Positions 1 to 6,798 of a DNA stretch of 6,875 bases are shown piece after piece (position 1 is the stretch's first letter; each line of letters begins with the position of its first letter). The stretch spans positions 1 through 6,875 of the forward strand of contig CAIYYW010000119.1 in assembly GCA_903930515.1 (NCBI GenBank), read 5' to 3'. Source of the stretch: an uncultured delta proteobacterium. Lineage in GTDB: Bacteria; RBG-13-61-14; DRUE01. The notes below the pieces were generated by a model that was not told the origin of the DNA, made no database searches, and was given only the letters and a program-made list of their open reading frames with translations. The position numbers and the translations under genes are program-made.

Positions 1-1
1 C

Positions 2-859
2 ATTTACGAATGGGAAACCACCAACCTCGGCCGCGCCTCGGTGGACTACACCCCGTTCTTCTACACCAACCCGCGCTCCAACTCCCTGAACAATGTCATG
101 AACTCGCTCTGGTTCAACCAGGTGCTCTGGCCGGACTATGATATGTGGATGAGCCACGACCGGCATGTGGAGTATTACACGGTCGCGCACGCCATCTCGG
201 GCGGCCCGATCTATACCACCGACAAGCCCGGCCGCGAAAAATTCGAATACTACTGGCCGCTGATCTATTCCGACGGCCTGGTGATCCGGCCCGATGAGCC
301 GGCGCTCCCGCTCAAGAAATATTTGCTCAAAGACCCCAAGACCGAAATGGTCCCGCTCGCGGCCTTTGCTCCCGCCGGAGAAGGCGGCGTGATCGCGGCC
401 TGGAACATTGACAAATTTTTCCGGCCGATCCAGGCCGAGCTTGCGCCTTCGGATATTGAGGGGATCGCCGGCGACCGGTTCGCGATCTACGAATATTTCA
501 GCGGCAAACTCCAGCTCAAAAACCGCGGCGAAAATTTCCCGCTCATCCTCAAAGGGTGGGATGTGAAACTGTTTTCGGTGGCGCCGGTGAAGGGCGGCTT
601 TGCCCCGATCGGGCTGATCAATAAATACATTTCTCCGGCAACCATCGGCGCGGTCAAGCGCGAGCCGGGAAAAGTTTCAGTGGAGTTGAACGAAGCCGGA
701 GCCTTTGCCGCGTATTGCGAGCAAAAGCCGAAAATGATCAAACGCGACGGCGCCGTGCTCTCGGATCAGCTATATGAATATTCCAATAACCTCCTGGTCA
801 TCAAGATGCCGGGCTTGACTGACGTCCGTCCCAAGGTTCAATTGGAATTTATCTGGTAA
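2..859 (+). CDS. GH36 raffinose-synthase-type alpha-galactosidase, C-terminal part (5' end outside window)
   Basis: Open from base 2 in frame to TAA at 857-859, giving 286 codons of a gene that begins upstream of the window. The GTG at 41 is not a start, because the frame continues upstream with residues (IYEWETTNLGRAS) matching residues 420-432 of the downstream paralogue. Visible motifs are those of the raffinose synthase/alkaline alpha-galactosidase branch of GH36: RASVDY with the presumed acid/base Asp at 44-46, then YDMWMSHD, AISGGPIY, TDKPG and FAPIGLIN. The catalytic nucleophile region lies off the left edge and cannot be checked. It aligns without net gaps to the last 286 codons of the 884-2998 gene, about half identical by eye, so the full protein is probably of similar length. 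Likely role: hydrolysis or transfer of alpha-galactosyl groups. Substrate unknown. It ends 24 bases before the next gene, suggesting one operon. Confidence 0.9.
   Translation: MYEWETTNLGRASVDYTPFFYTNPRSNSLNNVMNSLWFNQVLWPDYDMWMSHDRHVEYYTVAHAISGGPIYTTDKPGREKFEYYWPLIYSDGLVIRPDEPALPLKKYLLKDPKTEMVPLAAFAPAGEGGVIAAWNIDKFFRPIQAELAPSDIEGIAGDRFAIYEYFSGKLQLKNRGENFPLILKGWDVKLFSVAPVKGGFAPIGLINKYISPATIGAVKREPGKVSVELNEAGAFAAYCEQKPKMIKRDGAVLSDQLYEYSNNLLVIKMPGLTDVRPKVQLEFIW
596..690. repeat. Copy 1 of a near-identical 95-bp block shared by the GH36 paralogues
   Basis: Direct repeat of 2735-2829 at an offset of 2139 bases. Only two mismatches are seen (601 T/C and 637 G/C), both in third codon positions. The longest perfect run is 53 bases (638-690). 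It encodes 32 identical residues from GFAPIGLIN to the Asn before the next substitution. Flanking sequence is much more diverged, including at synonymous sites. Confidence 0.9.
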
Positions 860-870
860 AATTATTCAAA

Positions 871-876
871 AAGGAG
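871..876 (+). promoter_or_regulatory. Ribosome binding site for the complete GH36 gene
   Basis: AAGGAG sits seven bases before the ATG at 884, a near-consensus Shine-Dalgarno sequence at normal spacing. It lies inside the 24-base gap after the preceding stop codon and fixes the start of the downstream gene. No separate promoter fits in this gap, which supports co-transcription of the two GH36 genes. Confidence 0.85.
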
Positions 877-883
877 CGATAGG

Positions 884-2998
884 ATGAAAAGCGATTTCTT
901 ATTCGGAGTATCTGCGTTGGTCATTTTATTGATGGTCTTGGGAAGCGAAGCCCAGGGGGCTTGGAATCCGGACACCCTTGCCAACAAGCTCAAGGCGGTT
1001 TCTCCGGCAGCCGGAATCCAGAAACTGGAAATCATCAAATCCGATTCCGGGAATCTGCTCGGGGTGGCGGCTCATTACCAGGGAGGGCCGCTGCCGGGAG
1101 ACAGGTCCATCGTGCTGGAGCTGGACCCGCCCGAGGCAAGAAGAGTTTCCGCATCCAACCGCATGGCCACCGATCCCTACTGGACCGAGCCGTTCTGGAC
1201 CGACTCGCTCGGGAAGCTCAACCCGCTCACCCAGTTCGCGCTCTGGCAGGAGCCGGATGGAAAATTCGGCGTGATGATCGCGCTGGTGGGCGGCGGAATG
1301 GTCTCTAGGATTGAGGGCGCCGGGGCCAAGGTCATCATTTACGCGGAAAGCAAGGATTCCAAGTTCGCTCCTTCCAAAGCCCCCATGTTCGCCATCGGCT
1401 GGGGCGACGATCCCTATAAACTGGTTGACGACATCTACGCGTTCGGGTTCAAGGTGATGAAGCAGGCCGATGCCCAAGGCGTGATCGGGGACCTGCGCGT
1501 GAACAAGCCCTTCCCGGAAATTTTCAAGTACCTGGGCTGGTGCTCGTGGAACGCATACTACACCGCGGTCAACGAAAAAAAGCTGATTGAGAGCGCGAAT
1601 AGTTTCAAGAAGCTCGGGCTGCCCATCCGCTGGTTCATCATTGATGACCGCTGGATGGCGGTGGCTCAGACGGTCCCGGTGGCGAACCCGGGCCGCAAAC
1701 AAAGCATCACCCAGTTCGAGGCCGACCCGGAGAAATTCCCAAACGGCCTTGCCCACGCGACCAAGATCCTTAAGCAGGACTATGGCATCTCGTGGATCGG
1801 GGTCTGGCTCACCTTCCAGGGTTACTGGAACGGCGTGGCCGTGGATTCCGAGCTGGGCAGGGATTATAAAGACGCGCTGATGCAGGTCTCGGACCAGGCG
1901 GCAATTCCGGACCCGCGCGGGAACGCCGGCGAAAAATTCTGGGACGGCTGGTTCGGGTTTTTGAAAAAAGCCGGGGTGGACTTCGTGAAAGTGGACAACC
2001 AGAGCGACCTCGGATCATATTTCCACGGCGCGCTCCCGGTCAACACCGGCTTGGCCAACTCGCACCGCAACCTGGAAGGTCCCGCGGAGAAACATTTCAA
2101 CCTCAATCTGATTGACTGTATGGAGATGAATGTGGACACCATTTATCAGTGGACTCGGACCAATATCGGCCGGGCGAGCGGCGATTTCTATCCGGCCAAA
2201 TACAGCGACCCGCGCCGGCATACGGTCAATGGGTTCCTGAACGCGCTCTGGCTCTCGGAGTTGCTCTACCCGGACCATGATATGTGGATGACCCATGACA
2301 GCTACGCGATCTATCACGCGGTGGACCGCGCGCTCTCGGGCGGGCCGGTTTATATCACGGACAAGCCGGGGGTGGAAAAACCGGAACTGGTTTGGCCGCT
2401 GATCCTTTCCGATGGGACCGTGATCCGGCCGGACGCGCCGGGCCTGCCCGCGCTGCAGAGCATTTTTGAGGACCCGTATGTGAGCGGCAAACCGTTTGTG
2501 GCTTTTGCCCGGAGCGGAGACTCGGGCGTGCTCGGGGCCTGGAATGTGGACCGCAAATATCATCCGGTCACGGCCGAACTTTCGGCCTCGGACATTTACG
2601 GGATCAAGGGCGACCGCTTCGCAATATACGATTATTTTTCGGGAAAGGTGAGCGCGCTGGGCAGGACTGAGAAGTTCACGGTCAAAATGGGGATCTGGGA
2701 TGTGCGGCTTTATTCTGTGGTCCCGATCCAAGACGGCTTCGCCCCGATCGGGCTGATCAATAAATACATTTCTCCCGCAACCATCGGCGCGGTCAAGCGC
2801 GAGCCGGGAAAAGTTTCAGTGGAGTTGAATGACGCCGGAACCTTTGCCGCGTATTCCGAGCAGAAGCCGAAGCAGGTCAAGCTCAACGGCTCTCTGCTTT
2901 CCGATCAATTGATGGAATATTCCGGCAATCTCTTGACCGTAAAAATCGTCCAGCTTTCCGACGGCAGGCCCAAAGTTCAGTTGGAATTTTTCCGGTGA
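884..2998 (+). CDS. Exported GH36 raffinose-synthase-type alpha-galactosidase, complete
   Basis: 704 residues. A Sec signal is visible: Lys2, hydrophobic residues about 5-19, and probable cleavage after Ala23 or Ala26, so the enzyme should be exported; there is no lipobox Cys. A probable N-terminal beta domain (about 27-200) precedes a catalytic barrel with LGWCSWNAYY (217-226), FIIDDRW (251-257), KVDNQ with presumed nucleophile Asp371, and GRASGDF with presumed acid/base Asp434. Further family motifs are HDMWMTHD, ALSGGPVY, TDKPG (492-496) and FAPIGLIN (619-626), the last in the C-terminal beta domain. These place it with plant raffinose synthases and alkaline alpha-galactosidases and archaeal GalS-like enzymes, not the bacterial RafA/MelA type. 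No catalytic residue appears lost. Hydrolase activity is more plausible than raffinose synthesis for an exported bacterial protein, but sequence alone does not separate hydrolase from transferase. Second gene of a tandem paralogue pair. Confidence 0.93.
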   Translation: MKSDFLFGVSALVILLMVLGSEAQGAWNPDTLANKLKAVSPAAGIQKLEIIKSDSGNLLGVAAHYQGGPLPGDRSIVLELDPPEARRVSASNRMATDPYWTEPFWTDSLGKLNPLTQFALWQEPDGKFGVMIALVGGGMVSRIEGAGAKVIIYAESKDSKFAPSKAPMFAIGWGDDPYKLVDDIYAFGFKVMKQADAQGVIGDLRVNKPFPEIFKYLGWCSWNAYYTAVNEKKLIESANSFKKLGLPIRWFIIDDRWMAVAQTVPVANPGRKQSITQFEADPEKFPNGLAHATKILKQDYGISWIGVWLTFQGYWNGVAVDSELGRDYKDALMQVSDQAAIPDPRGNAGEKFWDGWFGFLKKAGVDFVKVDNQSDLGSYFHGALPVNTGLANSHRNLEGPAEKHFNLNLIDCMEMNVDTIYQWTRTNIGRASGDFYPAKYSDPRRHTVNGFLNALWLSELLYPDHDMWMTHDSYAIYHAVDRALSGGPVYITDKPGVEKPELVWPLILSDGTVIRPDAPGLPALQSIFEDPYVSGKPFVAFARSGDSGVLGAWNVDRKYHPVTAELSASDIYGIKGDRFAIYDYFSGKVSALGRTEKFTVKMGIWDVRLYSVVPIQDGFAPIGLINKYISPATIGAVKREPGKVSVELNDAGTFAAYSEQKPKQVKLNGSLLSDQLMEYSGNLLTVKIVQLSDGRPKVQLEFFR
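2735..2829. repeat. Copy 2 of the near-identical 95-bp block shared by the GH36 paralogues
   Basis: Partner of 596-690, covering codons 618-649 of the complete GH36 gene. By contrast, about 90 bases upstream (2621-2647 against 482-508), six of eight codons for shared residues differ. The identity in this block is therefore not explained by protein conservation alone. Confidence 0.9.
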
Positions 2999-3010
2999 GC
3001 TCGGGATAGT

Positions 3011-3949
3011 TCAGCCGCTCCAGGTATCTCCGGGCTTGAGTTTGCGCCCGGCCAGAAAGGCTTCCGCGCTCATCCGCTTTTTCCCGGCCGGCTGAAGCTC
3101 GGTGATCCGGAGCGAGCCTTTTCCGCAGGCGACCTCAATCCATTTCTTATGCGCCTCCAGAATCACTCCCGGCTCTCCTTGTCCCTCCGCAGGCTCGGCT
3201 TTCCAGACCTTGATCAGGCAACTTCCCTCGCCGAGGCAGACGCCGGGCCAGGGATTGAACGCGCGGGTCTTGCGCGAGATCAGCTCCGCGCCCTCTTGCC
3301 AGTTGATCCGGCCCTGCTCCTTTTTGATCGGAGGCGCCAAAGTGGCTTTGCGAGGGTCCTGCGCGACCGGCCTCATTGTCCCGGCCTTGATCCCTTCAAC
3401 CGCGCTGAGCAAAAGCTCGCGGCCAAGCTCGGAAAGTTTTTTAAGGAGCGTGCCCGCGGTGTCTGAATCTTCAAGGGGCACCGCCTGCTGGAGCAGGATC
3501 GGGCCGGTGTCCAGATTTTCCTCCATTTGCATAATCGTCACCCCGGTCTCGAGGTCTCCGTTCAAGATCGCCCATTGCGCCGGAGCGGCCCCGCGATATT
3601 TGGGCAGCAGGGACGCGTGCACATTGATCACGCCGAATTTCGGGACCCCCAAAAGCGTTTTAGGAAGGATCTGGCCGAAGGCGTGAACCACGATCAAATC
3701 CGGCGCGAGCTTTTTGATCTGCTCCAAAAATTCCGGAGTGCGGACCTTTTCCGGCTGGAGCACGGAGAGGTTGTTGAGCAAGGCCCATTCCTTGACCGCG
3801 CAGGCCTCGCACACCCGGCCTCTTCCCTTGGGACGGTCCGGCTGGGTCACCACCGCGACCAGGTTCTCCCCGCTCGCCACCAACTCCTCCGCGCTCGGGA
3901 GCGCGATCTCCGGCGTGCCCATAAAGATGACGCGGAATTCATCAGTCAT
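3011..3949 (-). CDS. fmt: Methionyl-tRNA formyltransferase
   Basis: 312 residues, the normal length for Fmt. The enzyme transfers a formyl group from 10-formyltetrahydrofolate to the amino group of Met-tRNAfMet in the cytoplasm, making the bacterial initiator tRNA. The N-terminal formyltransferase domain (about 5-190) starts with VIFMGTPE, then QPDRPKGRGR (36-45) for the tRNA-contacting loop, and INVHASLLPKYRGAAPAQWA with catalytic Asn109 and His111. Asp147 lies in LDTGPIL, completing the Asn-His-Asp triad. The C-terminal tRNA-binding domain (about 205-312) carries INW and RAFNPWPG. The start gives the usual N-terminus. Upstream of the ATG is an A/T-rich stretch without Shine-Dalgarno sequence, and the GH38 stop codon is only 5 bases away, so translation may be coupled to the mannosidase. 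The usual partner def is not seen. One oddity: a CEAC (47-50) stands where I recall a Pro-rich segment in other Fmt proteins. Confidence 0.97.
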   Translation of the reverse strand: MTDEFRVIFMGTPEIALPSAEELVASGENLVAVVTQPDRPKGRGRVCEACAVKEWALLNNLSVLQPEKVRTPEFLEQIKKLAPDLIVVHAFGQILPKTLLGVPKFGVINVHASLLPKYRGAAPAQWAILNGDLETGVTIMQMEENLDTGPILLQQAVPLEDSDTAGTLLKKLSELGRELLLSAVEGIKAGTMRPVAQDPRKATLAPPIKKEQGRINWQEGAELISRKTRAFNPWPGVCLGEGSCLIKVWKAEPAEGQGEPGVILEAHKKWIEVACGKGSLRITELQPAGKKRMSAEAFLAGRKLKPGDTWSG

Positions 3950-3954
3950 TATTT

Positions 3955-6747
3955 TTATTTTAAGCCCAAGCCGATCTTGACGGTTTTGATTTCAAAATGA
4001 CCGACGGGAATGGTCAGGGAATTTTGTTCCGCTTTCAGGGGCTTCGGGTTCAGTTCCAGCAAATCGGTCTCGGCCGCGCCCTTGATCTTGAAGATCGGGT
4101 TCACCTTCAAGGTCGCGCCGGTGTCCCTGCCTTCCCCTTCAACAATCCGCACCACCAAATCCCCGTCATCCTCGGCTTTTTTCACCTGGGAGATGAAAGC
4201 GCTTTCGCTTTCAAGCGAGAGCAGGGACATCTCCGCGGGCAGGCTGCCCGGGTGCGCCTGGCTCCGCAAAACCACCACCGGGGTGTTATACTCATAGCCG
4301 GCGCGATAAACCTTGGCCGATTTCCAGTCGCCGGGGTGCGGCATAATCGCGAGATGCGCCCAGTGCTCGCCGGCGTCGGTTTCCCTGCCGGGAATAATTT
4401 TTTCCATCGGGTTCACCTGATAGGCCTCCATCGCCGCCGTCGGATATTTCGCGTTCTTGACAATGCTGACCCGCAACCCCTGTCCGTCCTCGGTCAGGCT
4501 GAAGGCATACTTGCCGAAGTTGATCAGGCTGACCCCGAAATTTTTGTTTGAGAGGTCCGCCCATTTTTCCATCGGCATCTCGGTTCGCGCCTGATCCCAG
4601 GGCACGGTCGGATGGGTTGACCGCTCAATCACGGCGTAGGGAATTTCCGCGGCGACCTGGTCGGTCTCCACCGCAGTGTTGAATTCAACCTTGGTGATGG
4701 AATCCTTCCAATGCATATCCGACCAGGTGATCAGGTTGACCAGGGGGGACCCGGAAAAAACCGTGATCCACTGTTTGAAACTGGTCGGCTTCCCTTTCCG
4801 GTCCACCAGCACCCTCACCAAAACCGGGCCTTGGCTGTCAATCTTTACCGAAGCGGCCTCCGGAACCGGGATCGGTTTGGTCAGATAGTTCTCCGCCAGG
4901 TTCCAGGCCGGATACTCACGGGGCTGGTCAAGGTAGGCGACGATTTTATTGCTCGGGGCCTTGAGCGTTTCCCTGCCCGCGCGCCGGTCAAAAAGAGAAA
5001 CCATCAGCCCGGTTTTTTTGTCAATGGCAACCCTGATCAAATCGGTTTCAATCACGATCCGGTCCGCGCTTTCTTTTACCACCGGCCCGGGCATCGCGCA
5101 GGCCTCTCCGGACTTCAGATAAAAAGTTTCCCAGCCCAGCGCCGGGATAGAGTCGGGCTGGAAATAAATATCAGACTCGCCCTGCTCGGAAACCACGGCC
5201 TGGCTCCGGAGTTCTTTTCCGCTCCGGTCAAAAACCTGGAACTTGCCCTCGCCCTTGACCGGATATTTGACCACATCCGCGCGCGCCCACCCGAGCGGAT
5301 TGAAAACCAGGATCGGCTCCAGGCCCTCCTTCGCGGGCGCGGTATTGATTTTGGAACTGAGGGAATCCAGGGCCGCGACGATCACCTGATTGCCGTCCTG
5401 AGCGGCCTGCTGGTGCTGGATCTCTGAGTCCAAATAAACCTCCGGGATGCTGGATCCGGGAAGGATGTCGTGGAACTGGTTGAGCAGGATCACCTTCCAG
5501 ATCCGGGTGAGCTTTTCCCCCGGGTATTCGGCCCCGAACAGGAACGCGCCGCTGGCGGCCGCTTCCGCGGTCCGCATCAGGGACTCGGCGCCGCGGTTGG
5601 CGCGCTTGATCCATTCGTGGGTGGTGAAGACTCCCTGGTGATATTCAAAATACATCTCGTCGTTCCAGGTCGGGATGCGGTCCGAGTATTTTTCCAACAT
5701 CCTGAAGAGCTGGTCGGAGCTCCCGATCTTGGCGTAGCCGAGTTTGGCGAGCGCCATCTGTTCCTCAATCTCGCTCGGGACCGGCCCGTGCCCGCCGTCT
5801 CCTTTTCCGTAGAACACCCCGACGGTGGTGATCAGGTCCTTGCTCAGGACCGATTTTATTTCGGCCGGAGTGGTGAGGTAGTTGGCGGTAAGCTTGGCGC
5901 CGGGATTGAGCAGCAGCCTGGTCTCGCGGTATCTCGCATCGCGCGAGTTTCCGTCAACCTTGGAGAGCTTGCTCAAAAAATAATCGGGATATAGCGCGGG
6001 CGCGTATTCGTTGAAAGGGAAATAATTCCCCCATCCCACGGTCAGCGAAATATGGGTGAGCAGGCTGGTCCCGTCTGGGGATTGCCAGCGGAAGAGGTGG
6101 AACGGGAACAGGTTGTGGCCGTTCCAGGTCGGCTTGGCCGTGAACATATATTTGATCCCGGACTTGGACGCGACCTGGGGCAAATTCCAGTTGTATCCGA
6201 ACGAGTCTTCCATCCAGGCCACCTCGGTCAAGTGCCCGAAGTTTTCCAGATAAAACCTCTGTCCATAAAAAAACTGCCGGACAAAGGATTCCCCCTCCGG
6301 CATATTCCCGTCCGGCTCCACCCACATCCCGCCCACAATATTCCACCGGCCGTCCTTCTCGGCCTGCTTGATCTCCTGGAACAAGTCCGGTCTCACTTCC
6401 TTCACCCATTCGTAATACTGGCCGGAGCTTTGGTTGTAGGTGAAGCCCGGATACTGCCGGCTGTGCAAAATAGCCGCGCTGAAAGTGGCCGGGCATTTCT
6501 CGTCGCGGGTCTGGTACCAGTGCCAGAGCCAGGCCGCGTCTATATGGGACTTGCCGATGGAAACGACCTGCAAGTCCTCAGGCTTGAGGCCGAGCTTGGC
6601 CAAATTGCCTGTGTATTCCTTCCTGACCTTTTCAATCTTGGCCTGGCTGATCTCAACCGGATTGACCTGCTCCTCCGCTTTCAGCGCGAAGATGAAAACG
6701 AGAGCCAGGACCAGCGCCAGGATAATCCTTTCAGACATTTTTTTCAT
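3955..6747 (-). CDS. Exported GH38 alpha-mannosidase, complete
   Basis: 930 residues. The Sec signal has Lys2-Lys3, a hydrophobic core at about 8-22 and probable cleavage near Ala24, so the enzyme acts outside the cytoplasm. The GH38 catalytic domain (about 60-350) contains SHIDAAWLW, with His68 and Asp70 as zinc ligands. It continues with GGMWVEPDGNMPEGES (139-154), WMEDSFGYNWNLPQ with nucleophile and zinc ligand Asp181, and GDGGHGP (316-322). A helical mid region (about 365-455) holds NQFHDILPGSS with zinc ligand His426, and a long beta-sandwich C-terminal region follows to residue 930. All four expected metal ligands are present, so an active metal-dependent retaining alpha-mannosidase is expected; linkage preference cannot be read. 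Start chosen at 6747, next to a purine-rich Shine-Dalgarno. It follows a second GH38-like gene by 51 bases and precedes fmt by 5 bases, suggesting one transcript. Confidence 0.95.
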   Translation of the reverse strand: MKKMSERIILALVLALVFIFALKAEEQVNPVEISQAKIEKVRKEYTGNLAKLGLKPEDLQVVSIGKSHIDAAWLWHWYQTRDEKCPATFSAAILHSRQYPGFTYNQSSGQYYEWVKEVRPDLFQEIKQAEKDGRWNIVGGMWVEPDGNMPEGESFVRQFFYGQRFYLENFGHLTEVAWMEDSFGYNWNLPQVASKSGIKYMFTAKPTWNGHNLFPFHLFRWQSPDGTSLLTHISLTVGWGNYFPFNEYAPALYPDYFLSKLSKVDGNSRDARYRETRLLLNPGAKLTANYLTTPAEIKSVLSKDLITTVGVFYGKGDGGHGPVPSEIEEQMALAKLGYAKIGSSDQLFRMLEKYSDRIPTWNDEMYFEYHQGVFTTHEWIKRANRGAESLMRTAEAAASGAFLFGAEYPGEKLTRIWKVILLNQFHDILPGSSIPEVYLDSEIQHQQAAQDGNQVIVAALDSLSSKINTAPAKEGLEPILVFNPLGWARADVVKYPVKGEGKFQVFDRSGKELRSQAVVSEQGESDIYFQPDSIPALGWETFYLKSGEACAMPGPVVKESADRIVIETDLIRVAIDKKTGLMVSLFDRRAGRETLKAPSNKIVAYLDQPREYPAWNLAENYLTKPIPVPEAASVKIDSQGPVLVRVLVDRKGKPTSFKQWITVFSGSPLVNLITWSDMHWKDSITKVEFNTAVETDQVAAEIPYAVIERSTHPTVPWDQARTEMPMEKWADLSNKNFGVSLINFGKYAFSLTEDGQGLRVSIVKNAKYPTAAMEAYQVNPMEKIIPGRETDAGEHWAHLAIMPHPGDWKSAKVYRAGYEYNTPVVVLRSQAHPGSLPAEMSLLSLESESAFISQVKKAEDDGDLVVRIVEGEGRDTGATLKVNPIFKIKGAAETDLLELNPKPLKAEQNSLTIPVGHFEIKTVKIGLGLK

Positions 6748-6750
6748 TTT

Positions 6751-6760
6751 CCCCTTCCTT
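6751..6760 (-). promoter_or_regulatory. Ribosome binding site region of the complete GH38 gene
   Basis: On the minus strand AAGGAAGGGG ends three bases before the ATG at 6747, with an AGGA core at suitable spacing. A second, more distant purine copy (GGGGAAGGAAG) lies further upstream. The next in-frame Met (codon 4) would be placed less well, so the start at 6747 is preferred. Confidence 0.65.
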
Positions 6761-6772
6761 TCTTCCTTCCCC
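6751..6772. repeat. Polypurine/polypyrimidine mirror repeat
   Basis: Two 10-base arms (6751-6760 and 6763-6772) are mirror images around a 2-base centre (6761-6762), within an uninterrupted 30-base pyrimidine run on the plus strand (6747-6776). It overlaps the ribosome binding site of the GH38 gene. Such tracts can form triplex (H-DNA) structures. A simpler reading is a purine-rich leader with duplicated Shine-Dalgarno-like units. Confidence 0.7.
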
Positions 6773-6786
6773 TCCCGGTCCGGGAG
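6772..6786. repeat. Perfect 15-bp dyad between the two GH38 genes
   Basis: CTCCCGG (6772-6778), a single central T, then CCGGGAG (6780-6786) form a perfect inverted repeat, beginning 12 bases after the stop codon of the upstream GH38-like gene. In RNA it could form a 5-6 bp GC-rich stem with a 3-5 base loop. On the minus transcript it is followed by purines, not a U-run, so it is not a standard terminator. It could be an intercistronic stability or processing hairpin, or a DNA-binding site. Confidence 0.6.
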
Positions 6787-6798
6787 CGATCCAGTTTT

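Noticed and set aside
41-43. GTG at 41 as the start of the first GH36 gene
   Set aside because: The frame is open upstream to the window edge and the upstream residues align with residues 420-432 of the paralogue. The gene is cut by the window, not started here.
926-1756. 276-codon open frame on the minus strand opposite the complete GH36 gene
   Set aside because: It lies wholly antisense to a gene with clear catalytic motifs. Its composition is Arg/Pro/Gly/His-rich, typical of shadow frames in GC-rich DNA, and no domain is recognisable.
2015-2731. 238-codon minus-strand open frame opposite the GH36 C-terminal half
   Set aside because: Shadow frame of the GH36 gene with no recognisable family, membrane segment or signal.
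3030-3051. Inverted repeat CCGGGC / GCCCGG near the convergent junction as a terminator
   Set aside because: The stem is only 6 bp with a 10-base loop, lies within the fmt coding sequence, and has no T-run on either strand.
3950-3966. TAAAAT on the minus strand just before fmt as a promoter -10 box
   Set aside because: No -35-like hexamer is seen at 16-18 bases; the nearest TTGAAA is about 27 bases away. The A/T-rich bases are explained by the final Leu-Lys-stop codons of the GH38 gene.
4711-5427. 238-codon plus-strand open frame opposite the GH38 gene
   Set aside because: Antisense shadow rich in Arg, Asp, His and Pro, with no independent support.
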